Below, piece after piece: positions 23,901 to 33,399 of a DNA stretch of 64,000 nucleotides. A program made the translations under genes and the position numbers. How positions within the stretch are numbered: the first letter of the stretch is position 1; every line of letters begins with the position of its first letter. Source of the stretch: Liolophura sinensis (taxonomy: Eukaryota; Mollusca; Polyplacophora; Chitonida; Chitonidae); the NCBI RefSeq assembly GCF_032854445.1, contig NC_088300.1, forward strand, positions 6,016,001 through 6,080,000. The letters run 5' to 3'. The notes under the pieces are model-generated. The model was not told where the DNA came from, did not search any database, and saw nothing but the letters and a program-made list of their open reading frames with translations.

Positions 23901-24670
23901 GTTTTGAGAGTCTCTGGGGTGATATCAGCCTCACAGAACATCTCAAATGCGATCCAATCTGCTTTATCGAATTTCCACCTAGCTACACGTTCTAAAGAAT
24001 TAGAAGTGATATGTTCTAGGATTATAGGAAAATGGTCACTACCACAAAGATCGTCATGCACCTTCCAAGAAAAATCTGGGAGAAGTGATGGATCTGTGAT
24101 AGTGAGATCGATAGCAGAGTAAGCGCCATTACCTGGATGTAAATAGGTATTAGAACCATCATTGAAATAACACAGTTCTTCCTTACATAAGAAGTTTTCG
24201 ACTATCTTGCCCTTATTATTTATGTTATTACTTCCCCAAAGGGGGTTATGGGAATTTAAATCTCCCAGTATTATAAACGGTTTGGGTAATTGTTGTGTCA
24301 GATTATGTAACTCATTGGCTGACAAAGAAGTGTTCGGCGGTATATACACCGAACATAATGTGACTGTTTTAAACAATGAAACACGAACGGCCACAGCCTG
24401 AAGCTCTGTATTCAGAGCAACAGGGCTGTGGATAATGTTGTTATTTATGAATATCGAGGAGCCGCCTGCAGCTCGCTCTTCTTCATTTGAATAAGTACTA
24501 TATAATGAATAATTTTTAAGTGTTATTTTATCTTTGTCAGGTGTCTTCAGGTGAGTTTCCTGAAGACAGAGGGCAACTGGATTGAAAGATTGAACTAGCT
24601 GTGTTATTTCAATAAAATTTGCCTTAAGACCTCGACAATTCCACTGTATAATTTTGTCTAAGTAAGACAT
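20975..24670 (-). CDS. LINE ORF2: endonuclease, reverse transcriptase, RNase H polyprotein
   Basis: The protein is 1231 residues with no interruption. The apurinic-type endonuclease occupies about 1-230 (IIQWNCRGLK, LQETH, GDLNSHNPLWG, SDHFPIIL). The reverse transcriptase occupies about 460-760 (NNYRPIALTS, FFDLEKAYDTTW, MGVPQGSILSP, catalytic YVDD, where many LINEs have YADD). RNase H occupies about 955-1090 (YTDGSKDGD, SAEARAI, CTDSLS, WIPSHTGIHGN..AD), with the D-E-D-D residues in place. A C-terminal cysteine/histidine motif (CVGCDAQYGIKHILVDC) follows. The protein nicks the target, primes cDNA there and removes RNA. Its ATG shares one base with the ORF1 stop (TAATG, 24668-24672). RNase H marks the I group rather than Jockey or RTE. 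Confidence 0.95.
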   Translation of the reverse strand: MSYLDKIIQWNCRGLKANFIEITQLVQSFNPVALCLQETHLKTPDKDKITLKNYSLYSTYSNEEERAAGGSSIFINNNIIHSPVALNTELQAVAVRVSLFKTVTLCSVYIPPNTSLSANELHNLTQQLPKPFIILGDLNSHNPLWGSNNINNKGKIVENFLCKEELCYFNDGSNTYLHPGNGAYSAIDLTITDPSLLPDFSWKVHDDLCGSDHFPIILEHITSNSLERVARWKFDKADWIAFEMFCEADITPETLKTADDPILKFNELVLRAADRTIPKTSTNPQSKSKPWYDQDCRKAIKDRKKAERNFNICPTDNNLNQVRIFRAKARRLLKSKRRSCWRNFVSGITSKTPMRKVWNMVQKLKGKNNKAKVQHLKDGDNTLTSPSDIANKLAETISNKSSSENYTKKFQHIKNQKEKTKLPFSSKNLEDYNNPFNIEELRTALKKAHDTACGPDNVYYKFLNHLPPEPLETLLDLINDIWITGNFPASWREACIIPVPKPGKDHNDPNNYRPIALTSCVCKTMERMINDRLVWFLETNKLLSNIQCGFRQGRSTMDHLVRFETFIRDGFINNEHVVSIFFDLEKAYDTTWKYGILKDLANMGLKGRLPIFISQFLSDRQFKVRVGSTVSDSYEQEMGVPQGSILSPTLFSIKINSLAKTLTSGTEGSLYVDDFLICYRAKNMNNIERQLQLCLNKIEKWATENGFRFSTSKTVGMHFCNKRKLHLDPELTFCGKQIKIVGETKFLGIIFDSKLSFIPQIKMLKAKCTKALDIIKVVSSTDWGADRSVLLNLYRSLVRSKLDYGSIIYGSARKSYIKMLDPVHHQGLRLSLGAFRTSPVESLYVEANEPSLYHRRIKLSLQYSTKLKAHPTNPAYDCVFNPLYVDKYTKCPNKIPSFGLRIQEHIVGANIKLDDIAPVSFPESPPWLLPQPKLIFDLRRYNKSNTNPLIIQQGFAEIKANYTDYKFIYTDGSKDGDRVATAAVLEQRVSSFRLPSSSSIFSAEARAILLALSYVSSGCAQRAIICTDSLSCLLAIQNNKFKNPLILQILAIHRKLIRRGKDIIFCWIPSHTGIHGNTVADREAKAALNKPISKIKIPYTDMKSNILKYIRGLWQGEWNLQVHNKLHAIHPVIGYNSYTFDMSRRDQVVLTRCRIGHSHLTHNFILDGSSAPECVGCDAQYGIKHILVDCVDFAHVRQRFYTVNSIYDLFDSIAGDVVINYLKAIGLYHKI

Positions 24671-26019
24671 TATGGAGGGAGGCGTATGGGGGATTTCTCT
24701 TTATGTTTGGACCGCGGACGACCCTTCCGTGGAGATCGGCTGTTAGATCTCCCTGGTGCGGGTGATGTATCCATCACCTCCGCATCTGAGGCTGAAGGAC
24801 CAACGTCCTCCAACAACCCAAACTTGTTAAAAGTTTGGACAGGGTCTCTAGTGGCCTTAGAGGGACGCTCTGTGGGGCCACTAGGTTTATTAGTTTTATT
24901 GTTATTACTGTGAGGTTTGTTTTTTGATTTGATGCTGTCATTAGGTTCAGGTTTATCAGAGTTTTCGATAATGTTTACTGTTTTTATTTGTTCTGCTGAA
25001 GTAGTCTGGGTTGAGCAAGTGTTTTGCGCAGGTTGAGCCGAAAGTTTGACAGAAGTGGTACTAGGTTTGTCGTTTTCAATGGGCCAAGTCAATGAAGTCT
25101 GAGTAGCAACAGATACTACTCGCTTGACCACATTGGCGAACGAAGTATGCAGAGAGGAATTAGAAGGTAAGGCCAATCTGCGGGCTTCCTGATAAGATAT
25201 GTTGTTTTTAAATTTGAGGTTGATTATCTGCTTTTCTTTTACGAACAGTGGACAGTCTCTAGAAGAGGCCATGTGATCTCCACCGCAATTGCAGCACTTA
25301 ACTATGCTGTTGCAATCGAAACCATCATGACCCCCACTGCCGCACCGGAAACAAACCAGTTTATTTCTACATTGGCCCTTGCCATGGCCAAATTTTTGGC
25401 AAGTGAAGCAGCGTGTAGGGTTAGGGATATATAAAGCCACATTAACCCTATACGGGCCAATATAGATATATGACGGAAGAGATGTAGTATTGAATGTTAA
25501 AAGATATGTATTTAATTTAATGACATTGCCAGATTTCTTCATAGTGAAGCGTTTTACTCTGGCAACACCTTGTGATTTTAACTCCTCGCAGATTTCCTCT
25601 TCGGTTAAGTCAATAATATCAGCATCCCTATCACGAATTATTCCCTGACAGCTGTTCAGGGAATTGTGAGGGGATACGAAAACAGGTATATCGGAAATTT
25701 TATTTAGTGACAGCAGATTTTTAGATTGTTGCCTCCGGAAACATTCAATGAGAATGTCTCCGGATCTCAGCTTTTTAACATTTTTAAGAGTACCAGCTGC
25801 ACCCTGGAGAGCTCTTTTCAAAAGGAACGGATGAATTTTGGAGGCCGGCTTTTGTTCACTCTTTGTTGAGAGAACAATGAAAGCCGGCCAGCTGTCCTGT
25901 TCATTATCGATTGAGTCAGATAGCTTCCTCTTTTTATCAACACACGGCAACAAAGTCGGCTGAGAGGAAGTTCGGTTAGATAAATTAGAAACATTTGCAG
26001 AAATTTTTAATGTAGACAT
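24670..26019 (-). CDS. LINE ORF1: nucleic-acid-binding protein with three zinc knuckles
   Basis: The protein is 449 residues. An N-terminal region of no clear fold is followed by three consecutive CCHC knuckles in the middle (CFTCQKFGHGKGQC, CFRCGSGGHDGFDC and CCNCGGDHMASSRDC), then a low-complexity, basic and serine/proline-rich tail that ends SPRKGRPRSKHKEKSPIRLPP (residues about 429-449). It should coat the element RNA and take part in the RNP that reinserts it. The ATG at 26019 is the first in the frame after the 603-bp leader. Termination at TAA (24670-24672) overlaps the ORF2 start. Confidence 0.92.
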   Translation of the reverse strand: MSTLKISANVSNLSNRTSSQPTLLPCVDKKRKLSDSIDNEQDSWPAFIVLSTKSEQKPASKIHPFLLKRALQGAAGTLKNVKKLRSGDILIECFRRQQSKNLLSLNKISDIPVFVSPHNSLNSCQGIIRDRDADIIDLTEEEICEELKSQGVARVKRFTMKKSGNVIKLNTYLLTFNTTSLPSYIYIGPYRVNVALYIPNPTRCFTCQKFGHGKGQCRNKLVCFRCGSGGHDGFDCNSIVKCCNCGGDHMASSRDCPLFVKEKQIINLKFKNNISYQEARRLALPSNSSLHTSFANVVKRVVSVATQTSLTWPIENDKPSTTSVKLSAQPAQNTCSTQTTSAEQIKTVNIIENSDKPEPNDSIKSKNKPHSNNNKTNKPSGPTERPSKATRDPVQTFNKFGLLEDVGPSASDAEVMDTSPAPGRSNSRSPRKGRPRSKHKEKSPIRLPP

Positions 26020-26622
26020 GGTTTATATGTATGAAGTTCACCCCATATGTTCCCCACCCACCACGGAGTGCCAACAAGGGCGATGTCTGAACCTGGGGAT
26101 ACCCAGCAGGAAAGACACCAAGGATTCCATATGAGGTATACTCGAACAGATCGATTTATACCAAAAGGTTAAATTCAATCTACTCGATTGACCCATGAGC
26201 CACCGCCTCAAAACGTAGTCCTACAAACGGTATTTCAGAAATAATATTTGTTCGCCAAACGATATGCTGTTATTGAGGCAATTGGGACCACGTAGAGGCA
26301 AGACATGACCAAGCCGATTGATCGGACCGGGCCCATCCGACCTCCCGTCTCTCTCCAAGTAAGGGCCAAAGTGCCGTGTTGGGCGTGAGGATCTCGCAAG
26401 ACCAACCCACCCTCAGCCACCAGGATCCCGTCCTCGTAGATTACGGGTCGCAACCCACGGCAAACAGGTCGCTTCCCGGTTGGCTCTCACACAACCGAGA
26501 AGATGTGAGCCTATTATAATCACCGGGCTCACACAGGAGAGCTCTAGGTTAGTCGACTTTTACGACAAGCTTGCCTAGAGGGCTGAGGTCCTATTCTTAT
26601 CACCCCGGAAACCCCACGGGGG
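26020..26622 (-). promoter_or_regulatory. LINE 5'UTR and likely internal promoter
   Basis: This 603-bp GC-richer leader begins CCCCCGTGGGGTTTCC at the insertion boundary. LINEs of this type carry their promoter inside the 5'UTR, so the start of transcription should be at or near 26622. No specific promoter motif could be proved by eye. Confidence 0.5.
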
Positions 26623-27239
26623 AACAGAACAAGAAGCCCAGGATAATCCAGCAGCTTTAAACAATGACCAACGGAAAGCCGTTTTCTTCTACACCGTTGA
26701 CGATCCACCATTTTACTCCTATTTGAACACAAGGCTAAGAAAAGGGAAAGGACCAGAGGAATTTGGTGATTATGTAAATATCTTATTGGCCGCTTTGGGG
26801 AAGATTGGCACGAGTCGGCCCAACGGTCAAACGGTTTGGCGGAAAGTGAGCGTAACGCTTAACCACAAAGAGGGCAGCCTTTAGTAGCACCTCCTCCAGT
26901 AAGGAAGCTTTTGAAGTGTTTGAGGGTACATTGTACGAAATCCAAAATGCCGCAGGATACAGCATCAAAGCATATTCAAAGTTTCCCATAGAAGAGGAGT
27001 TCCTTCTGACACCGAATACTGAGCTAAAGGTGATCGGCGGCCCAACGAGAGATGGAGATCAGCTGCTTTACACGCTTAGCGTGATCCGTTTAGGAGAAAC
27101 ATCACTAGATGGGTCCACGGGTATGTCCACGGGTATGTCCACGAGTACGTCACCAAACGGAGCCGTGTCAATCAGGATGACAATGACATGCGGCGCATGG
27201 ATGATTGCCATTATTATGAGCTACATATCTGTTTCTTGA

Positions 27240-28119
27240 TCATACGTAGTCAAATCTTCAAATACAAGACTGTTGTTTTTCTTTTACAGTTTTAGATTGA
27301 GACAGGATGCGCTTTATTTGCTCCATCATTGCTACAGGAGAGGGTTAATCAAGTTCTTTCACGTTTTTAAAGGCCTAGATAGATTCTTATAGGAGTTAGA
27401 TATCTTTATGAAATTTTTTTTGTTGTTTTTTATATATATAATGGTAATATGTTGATTCTGTTTTTGATTTTATGTTTACTTACATTGTTGAACATTTTAA
27501 CGATGCAGCTTATTTGGTGAAAATAAAATTAACAAAAAATATTTATACAAATTTGCACGCCTGTTATGTTTGAAAATTTTATATCGACAACTCAGCCCCA
27601 TGTTAATATGGCGACTGTGTTGTAATCTTGATGGCTACGTGATTGAACCTACGGCTTTAGGTTCTAAAACCTCAGTCAGTCTTTTTGTGTGTCTTGATAA
27701 ACCTGCATCTGTGACCAGCAGGCGATGTGACTATTATGAAATATCCAAGCGACGTAAGAGACATGTGCACTGGACTATGTTGGGTGAGATGCCATAGCTT
27801 TCCTAGTTGTCAGGCAAATTTATCAGGGATCAGAAATATTGCCCAGCTTTACATGGCTTTCCCGGTGCAAAGGCGGATTTCTCAGGGATCAGACATATTG
27901 CCTACCTCTAAATGGCTATACCCTTGCCTTAACTCCAGTAGAGCCGTACTTTACACTTATTAACTTGATGGAATCCATACCATGAGTCTCGCCGACCTGA
28001 GGTCAAACACTGCCATGCTAACCTCACTGAAGCTGCTAGGGAATAAAGGTGAGGCCGACAAAATTGTAGCGCACATATATTATATGTGCTTGCCAGCTAC
28101 TGGCAACAGCTCAGTAGCT
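27240..28119. other. ART pseudogene 3' flank, no gene
   Basis: Positions 27600-27690 resemble the 3' flank of the other ART copies (compare GTTGTAATCTTG at 5670 and 815). A degenerate local repeat (TTATCAGGGATCAGAAATAT at about 27820, TTCTCAGGGATCAGACATAT at 27880) is present. Nothing else was recognised. Confidence 0.5.
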
Positions 28120-28286
28120 AGTGAGTGAGTGAGTGAGTGATAGTTTTAACGTCGCTTTCAACAATATTTCAGTTTTATCGCGACAGTAAAACGTCAAGTA
28201 GTCAATCTACTACGGATAATTCATTTACTAGTCAGTAAAAAAAGGACATCAGAAGTCACATAACAAACACAGACGGTAGTTTAAAA

Positions 28287-31188
28287 TCACAGCTTTCCTG
28301 CCATACCAATAGTAGAGAGAAAATCAAAAATAGTATCACTTTCTACAGAATTGAAAAGTTCTGCAAGAGAGCTCACGTGATATAAGGAATCTCGTGCAGC
28401 AGCAAAGTCGCCACAGTCAAGCAATATGTGCTTGACTGTGAGCCGTTAATCACAAGCAAAGCAATGAGGAGCATCTTCTCCTTTCAACAAATACCCATGC
28501 GTAGCACGTGTATGACCGATACGACACCTCTCAAAAGCAAGAGCGGAGATGATGCCGTGAAAGGGAAGGTGCTGGACCAACAAACTGACGAATATCATGC
28601 AGTTTGTTGGTTTTCTGATCATCCCATTGAGCCTGAAACAAGCGCTTGATATAGGAGCAAATAAGTGAAGTTTGGGTAGTAACGGAATAAGAAGCCGCCT
28701 TAGCGGCTTCATCTGCAGCAGTATTCCCTGGGATAACCATATGCCCGGGCACCCAACAAAAGACAACGATAAAATCTTCATTAAGTCGTTTGAACATCTC
28801 CCTGATAGACAGAATGTCTGGATGTACAGGCGAACTAGCCCGAATTGCCTGGAGGCAGGAAAGAGAGTCAGAGCAGATGAGAATCTGCTACCTCCGAGCT
28901 CTGGGATGGACCGGAGTGCGCACAAAATTGCCTTGGCTTCCGCAGTAAATACAGAACAGGAATTTGGAAACCGAGTTGAAATGGTTCTGGGCCCAAGGAC
29001 AGCGGCAGAAGCCATGCCATCATCATCCTTGGAACCGTCAGTGAATATACGGTGATAAAATAGATACTTTGAACACATACCACATGTTGGTATACTAGAG
29101 GGTTGGTGGAAGATTTCTTCAGGGAGGAGAGCGAGGTATCAACCCGAGTCTCAGGACATAACCACGGTGGATCTTCCTGGATGCGTATGGGGGCGATAGT
29201 ATCCGGTCCAAGTCCAGCTGCTTGCACATGTTCCTGGATGCGGGCACCCAGTGGAGGAACAATGAATGGCCTCTGAGCATATAAGTCTTCAAATTCCGGA
29301 TGGAAGACACACTCAAAGATAAAACTCTGGCAAGGCTATTAATCCTAATGCTACAGAGGGTAACTGATAAAATGCTGCCTTGAGGAACCCCCTGATCTTG
29401 TTCAAAGTAGTCATATAGGCTAGCCCAACCCGAACTTGGAAGTGTCGATGGTCTAAGAATTTATGAATAAAGTCAGGAACCCGACCTCTAAGTCCAAACC
29501 CATGCATATCTTTCATAATACCATATTTCCAAGTAGTGTCATATGCCTTTTCCAGATCAAAAAAAACAGATACGACATGGTCATGAATTAACGATACCGT
29601 TCTTAATAAAGGATTCTAGACGAAAAAGATGATCAACGGTAATGCGATTCTTTCGAAATCCACATTGAATGTCGCTTATCAATTCGTTAGTCTCCAAAAA
29701 CCAGACTAAGCGATCGTTAATCATCCTCTCCATAGTCTTGCATACACAACTGGTTAAGGAAATAGGACGATAGTTATTTGGATCAGTAGAATCCTTTCCG
29801 GGCTTTGAGATGGGGACAATAATAGCGTTTTGCCATGAGGCAGGAAAATTCCCGGAAATCCAAATGGTATTAAAAATTCCAAGAAGCACCCTCAAGGAAG
29901 ATTCTGGAAGGTGTCGTACAAGCTGATAGTGGATATCATCTGCTCTGGAGTTGAGTCATGGGCCTTGCTATGCGGATAGTTCATGTAGAGAAAATGTAGC
30001 ATTGTAGGATTCTTCATTTGAGGATGTAAAATCAAGAGGACTTGCTTCGGTCCGTTCCTTGTTACGCTGGAACTGAGGCAAGTAATTATCTGAAGACGAA
30101 TGGCGTGCAAAAGAAGCGCCCAATCTATTGGCTATGTCAAGCTTTTCTGTCAAAGAATTATCCCCGTCTTTAATCGTTGGATCATATTCCAGACTTTTGA
30201 CATAGGGGTACGATGATTAATCTTAGAAACATAACGTTTCCAAGAGTCACGTTTGGACTGTTTGACAGTCCTACGGGCTTTAGTTTGAGTACGCCTAACA
30301 TCGTCTAAATTACCGGTAGATGGTCTACGTCGGTACACGCGCTCAGCACGATTCCTGAAACGTCAGTCTGCTTTATCATAATTAAAGCGTGGAAGGGAGG
30401 AAGATACCAGCTCCTCAAGGGTAAGTATGGTGGGGAAGTGGTCGCTTCCGCACAGACCATCAAGGACGCTCCAGCTGAATTCCGACCTTAGCCCTGCATC
30501 AGCCAGAGACAAATCAAGGACCGAATAAGTGCCCATTGCAGGATGAAGGTAACTATGTGTGCCATCATTTAAGACGCATAGAGAGTTATTAGATATACAG
30601 TGTAAAATCCTCCAGTACAGAACCCTTCTGGTTACGTTCAGAGTCACCCCAGAGAACACTGTGGGCATTAAAGTCACCCAAAAGAAGACACGGTTTAGGT
30701 AATTGATCATATAAATTTTGCAGCTCTTGTTGGTGAAGAGTAGAAGAAGGTGGTATATAAATAGAACAGATTGTTAATACTATACCCAGTGTGATATGCA
30801 CCGCCACCGCCTGCAAGTCGGTGGTCAGTGCCAGTCTATTGTGTATTACGCCCTGCCTGATCAAAAGATTTTTTTTTTTGATTGGTGTTTTACGCCGTAC
30901 TCAAGAATATTTCACTTATACGACGGCGGCCAGCATTATGGTGGGTGGAAACCGGGCACATCCCCCCTGATCAAAAGAGAAGAACCGCCTGATGCTTTTC
31001 CATTCGTAGACGTGGCAACAGCGTGATGAGATACATAACCTCAACATTGATCAGTCACGAGGATCAGTCGTAAGAGTTTCCTGCAAGCTAAACGCTATAG
31101 GATTGAGGTCTTGAGCTAACATCTGGAGCTCTGCGAGGTTACACCTCAATCCTCTACAGTTCCACTGAAAGATCTTTGTAGTAGCCAT
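28287..31188 (-). pseudogene. Decayed LINE ORF2
   Basis: The start is at 31188 (MATTKIFQWNCRGLRC, matching the intact ORF2 start). Endonuclease pieces include CLLLGDFNAHSVLWGD and CGSDHFPTIL. Reverse transcriptase pieces include NNYRPISLTSCVCKTMERM and WKYGIMKDMHGFGLRGRVP. RNase H pieces include FTDGSKDDDG and CWVPGHMVIPGNTAADEA. The end corresponds to the stop at 28287-28289. Frameshifts and stops occur throughout, a SINE interrupts the endonuclease, and the region holding the catalytic YxDD is deleted near 29320-29345. It is inactive. Confidence 0.88.
30869..30965 (-). mobile_element. Short SINE insertion inside the decayed LINE
   Basis: This 97-bp 5'-truncated copy of the SINE 3' end, with a T-run for its tail, is flanked by a perfect 13-bp target duplication, CCTGATCAAAAGA (30856-30868 and 30966-30978). 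It lies in the LINE endonuclease region, so it came after the LINE. Confidence 0.9.
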
Positions 31189-31190
31189 TA

Positions 31191-32608
31191 TTAATATTTA
31201 TTTGTTTTTTTTTTCCTGGACTTTTTATACATCGCTGCCCTACGCTCAGCAAAATCCTCCTGTGACAACGTTATCAGCTTCCTCTGCTTTTTAACCTTGT
31301 CATCTTTAGAATCGCGTCGCAATGTGCAATAATGCGACCCCAGGGATGTTGAGACAGGTACCAAGACCTCACCCTTGACACTGATATAGGCAGGCAAGTC
31401 TTCGGGTGCATCCATTTCCGAAAGAGATTCCTCCATATTGGATTCTCCACCAGCCCTAGACATATCAGATTGCTGAGAGCTACCCTGAGGATCAAGACAA
31501 TCTGCTATATCTCTAGTGTCTGTGACATTGTAGACGGGTCAGGGCTGAGCGTGCTACCCCATAAGAACGGGCTCTTACAAAGTGCACCTTTGGAGGGCGT
31601 CACGCCACTGGATTGCGTCTCCTTAATGCAGGATGGCGTCGTATTCGAAATTTCTGACGATCTAGGGAGTGAGGAGCTATTCGAGATTTGACTCATGCTG
31701 ACAACCTACTCCGAGCTATTTGACGTCTGAGATGCATCGCAAAGGCACTGGGGCCCACCTACTGCTGGCGATTCGCTTAACTTCCTGACCTTATTTGTAG
31801 CATCAATGCGCTTATTTCGAATATTTTTGTTGGAGGACATGGAGTTGGTGAAAACTTGCCACTCTCCAGCTTCTTCGTTGTCAGCAGTAGAGTTATCCAA
31901 AGTCCCCTTATTTTGTTGACTGGAAGGAACAGACTCGCCAGAAACCCCAATTTCCATATCATCCCCATGTCTCTCACTATAATTACCATCATTATCTCCT
32001 CGACCTTCATTCTCATCTTTATTGTCACCTTCAACTTTATAGTCATTACTATCTTTATCATCATTATCATTGCAATCTTTGTCGTCATTATCGCCATTGT
32101 CATTTTCATCGCTCAACGGGCAGTCCTTTTGAAAGTGGCCTGCCTGTTTACACTTGAGGCATTTATCGTTTAAAGGACAGTCGGCCTTGAAATGTTCTGT
32201 ACTATCACAGATGTGACAAGCACGGACCTGACCTCTGTACCACAAAGGAATTCTAAAATTCCCAACCGGAATTGAATGTGGAATGATCTCGGTCACACCA
32301 CTCATGTAAATACGGCGCATACCATTCTAAAGTGACCTATCAAAAAGGTAATGTTCCCAGCTGACGTGATGAACCGTGCCATACCGGGACATCAAACCTC
32401 GAACAGTGTCATCGGGCACCGCGATCGGACATCGAGATCTAACCAGGAGCCTTTGCTCCTCACAATCATATATTGGACAATCTACCCCTTTGAATGTGGA
32501 GCCGCTAGTCAACAGCTGTTCCTTCACAGTTTGCGTAGCCACTGTAACATTCCAGACATCTCTAGAGACATTGATTAGTCCCTTTAAGACATTAGGCCCA
32601 CTTCCCAC
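31191..32608 (-). pseudogene. Decayed LINE ORF1 with zinc knuckles and acidic repeat
   Basis: Pieces at 32327-32608, 31706-32320 and 31191-31495 are collinear parts of an ORF1 related to that at 24670-26019. Two CCHC knuckles are readable (CHICDSTEHFKADC and CLKCKQAGHFQKDC), followed by an Asp/Asn-rich low-complexity run (about 31990-32110) and a basic end KKSRKKKTNKY. Frame changes at about 32325 and 31500-31700 break it. Its stop and the ORF2 start read TAATAATG, two bases apart, echoing the TAATG of the intact element. Confidence 0.8.
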
Positions 32609-32690
32609 TAACTGCCTTTAGCCGTTTGTATACATCAACCGGTTGTACACCTCCCTGTATTACAAGCTTAAGGCTTAATGTGTCTATTTA

Positions 32691-32724
32691 CTCGCCCTGC
32701 CCACAACATTGTGGGCCAGGGCGA
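32691..32724. other. Strong hairpin in the decayed LINE leader
   Basis: CTCGCCCTG-CCCAC pairs with GTGGGcCAGGGCGAG across a loop of about six bases. It lies in the presumed 5'UTR. Confidence 0.6.
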
Positions 32725-33399
32725 GAACTACTACCCTAAAGAGAGGACCACAACTATGCGTTTGGAACAGTGTGGATGCTGAGCGCAAAATAAATACGGT
32801 ATTACAAAGTGGAAATGCACTAAACTATGTACAGGTTATTTACAGAGAGGCTAGTGAATACGTCCTGCCGCTAAGAGCGACAGAACGTAATGTCGCACCA
32901 CCCTCAAACTGGGTGACCACTAAACAAAAGCTGAGAGCACAAAGGCTAGTTCCACGGCCAGCCAGGGACTAACTCTATTTACAACCCCCCTCACCCACAA
33001 GCCAAGAGAAAAACTAAACTTCGTGCAAGAATGCACGAACCTACAACCAGCAGCTTAAACGCTGTTTTTTGCCTGTTCCGCTAGTCTGGGATTGAATAAA
33101 CCTCGATCGGGCAGGCTGACCTCGTTCACTGTCCTATACCTTAACCCGTATAGTCCTTTTAACCTGCATGGTCGCTGTAACACAGGACACACGACAACTG
33201 GTGTCTGAGCCAAGCCACGCTGGCCGGCCAAACAGCCACACGAATCTAAGACAAAAATGTCGATAAACTGGTCAAAAATAAGAAATTCCTCAACGAAAAG
33301 TATATGAGACTAATGCTCGCAACTCGGCGCAACTGCTGATTGCAAAAGCAACGATAAATTCGCTAAATTTCAGCTGAAATTTAACTGAGACAAACTGAG

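Larger units (their letters stand above)
20721..26622 (-). mobile_element. Full-length LINE (RNase H-bearing I superfamily, Nimb-like), 5902 bp
   Basis: The element runs on the minus strand from a 5' end starting CCCCCGTGGGG (26622) to a 3' end with a short ATTC microsatellite tail (20721-20735). It is bounded by a perfect 13-bp target-site duplication, AACAGAACAAGAA (20708-20720 and 26623-26635). It has a 603-bp 5'UTR, ORF1 with zinc knuckles, ORF2 with endonuclease, reverse transcriptase and RNase H, a 3' hairpin, and no poly(A) tail. Both ORFs are open and the duplication is intact, so the insertion is recent and the copy may be competent. Clade placement within the I group is from domain content, not a tree. 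Confidence 0.95.
20507..27239 (+). pseudogene. ADP-ribosyltransferase paralogue, disabled and split by a LINE
   Basis: The 5' part (20507-20720) and the 3' part (26623-27239) are clearly paralogous to the ART gene at 4500-5315. They include the dibasic RFRREES site, the NGQTVWRK arginine region, an FSSTS-like stretch (read as FSSTSS, about 26878-26900), an EEEF loop matching the catalytic ExE (about 26989-27000), and the hydrophobic C-terminus. Three separate defects are visible. A net 5-nt deletion shifts the frame inside the signal peptide (about 20530). The LINE insertion lies after 20720. A deletion with frameshift and stop lies just before the FSSTS region (about 26866-26885). A short repeat encoding STGM/STSM residues has expanded at about 27115-27150. 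AATAAA occurs at 27522. The original start would be the ATG at 20507. Confidence 0.85.

Noticed and set aside
31856-32173. Hydrophobic 105-codon plus-strand frame resembling a membrane protein
   Set aside because: It is the antisense of the acidic Asp/Asn-rich run in the decayed LINE ORF1.
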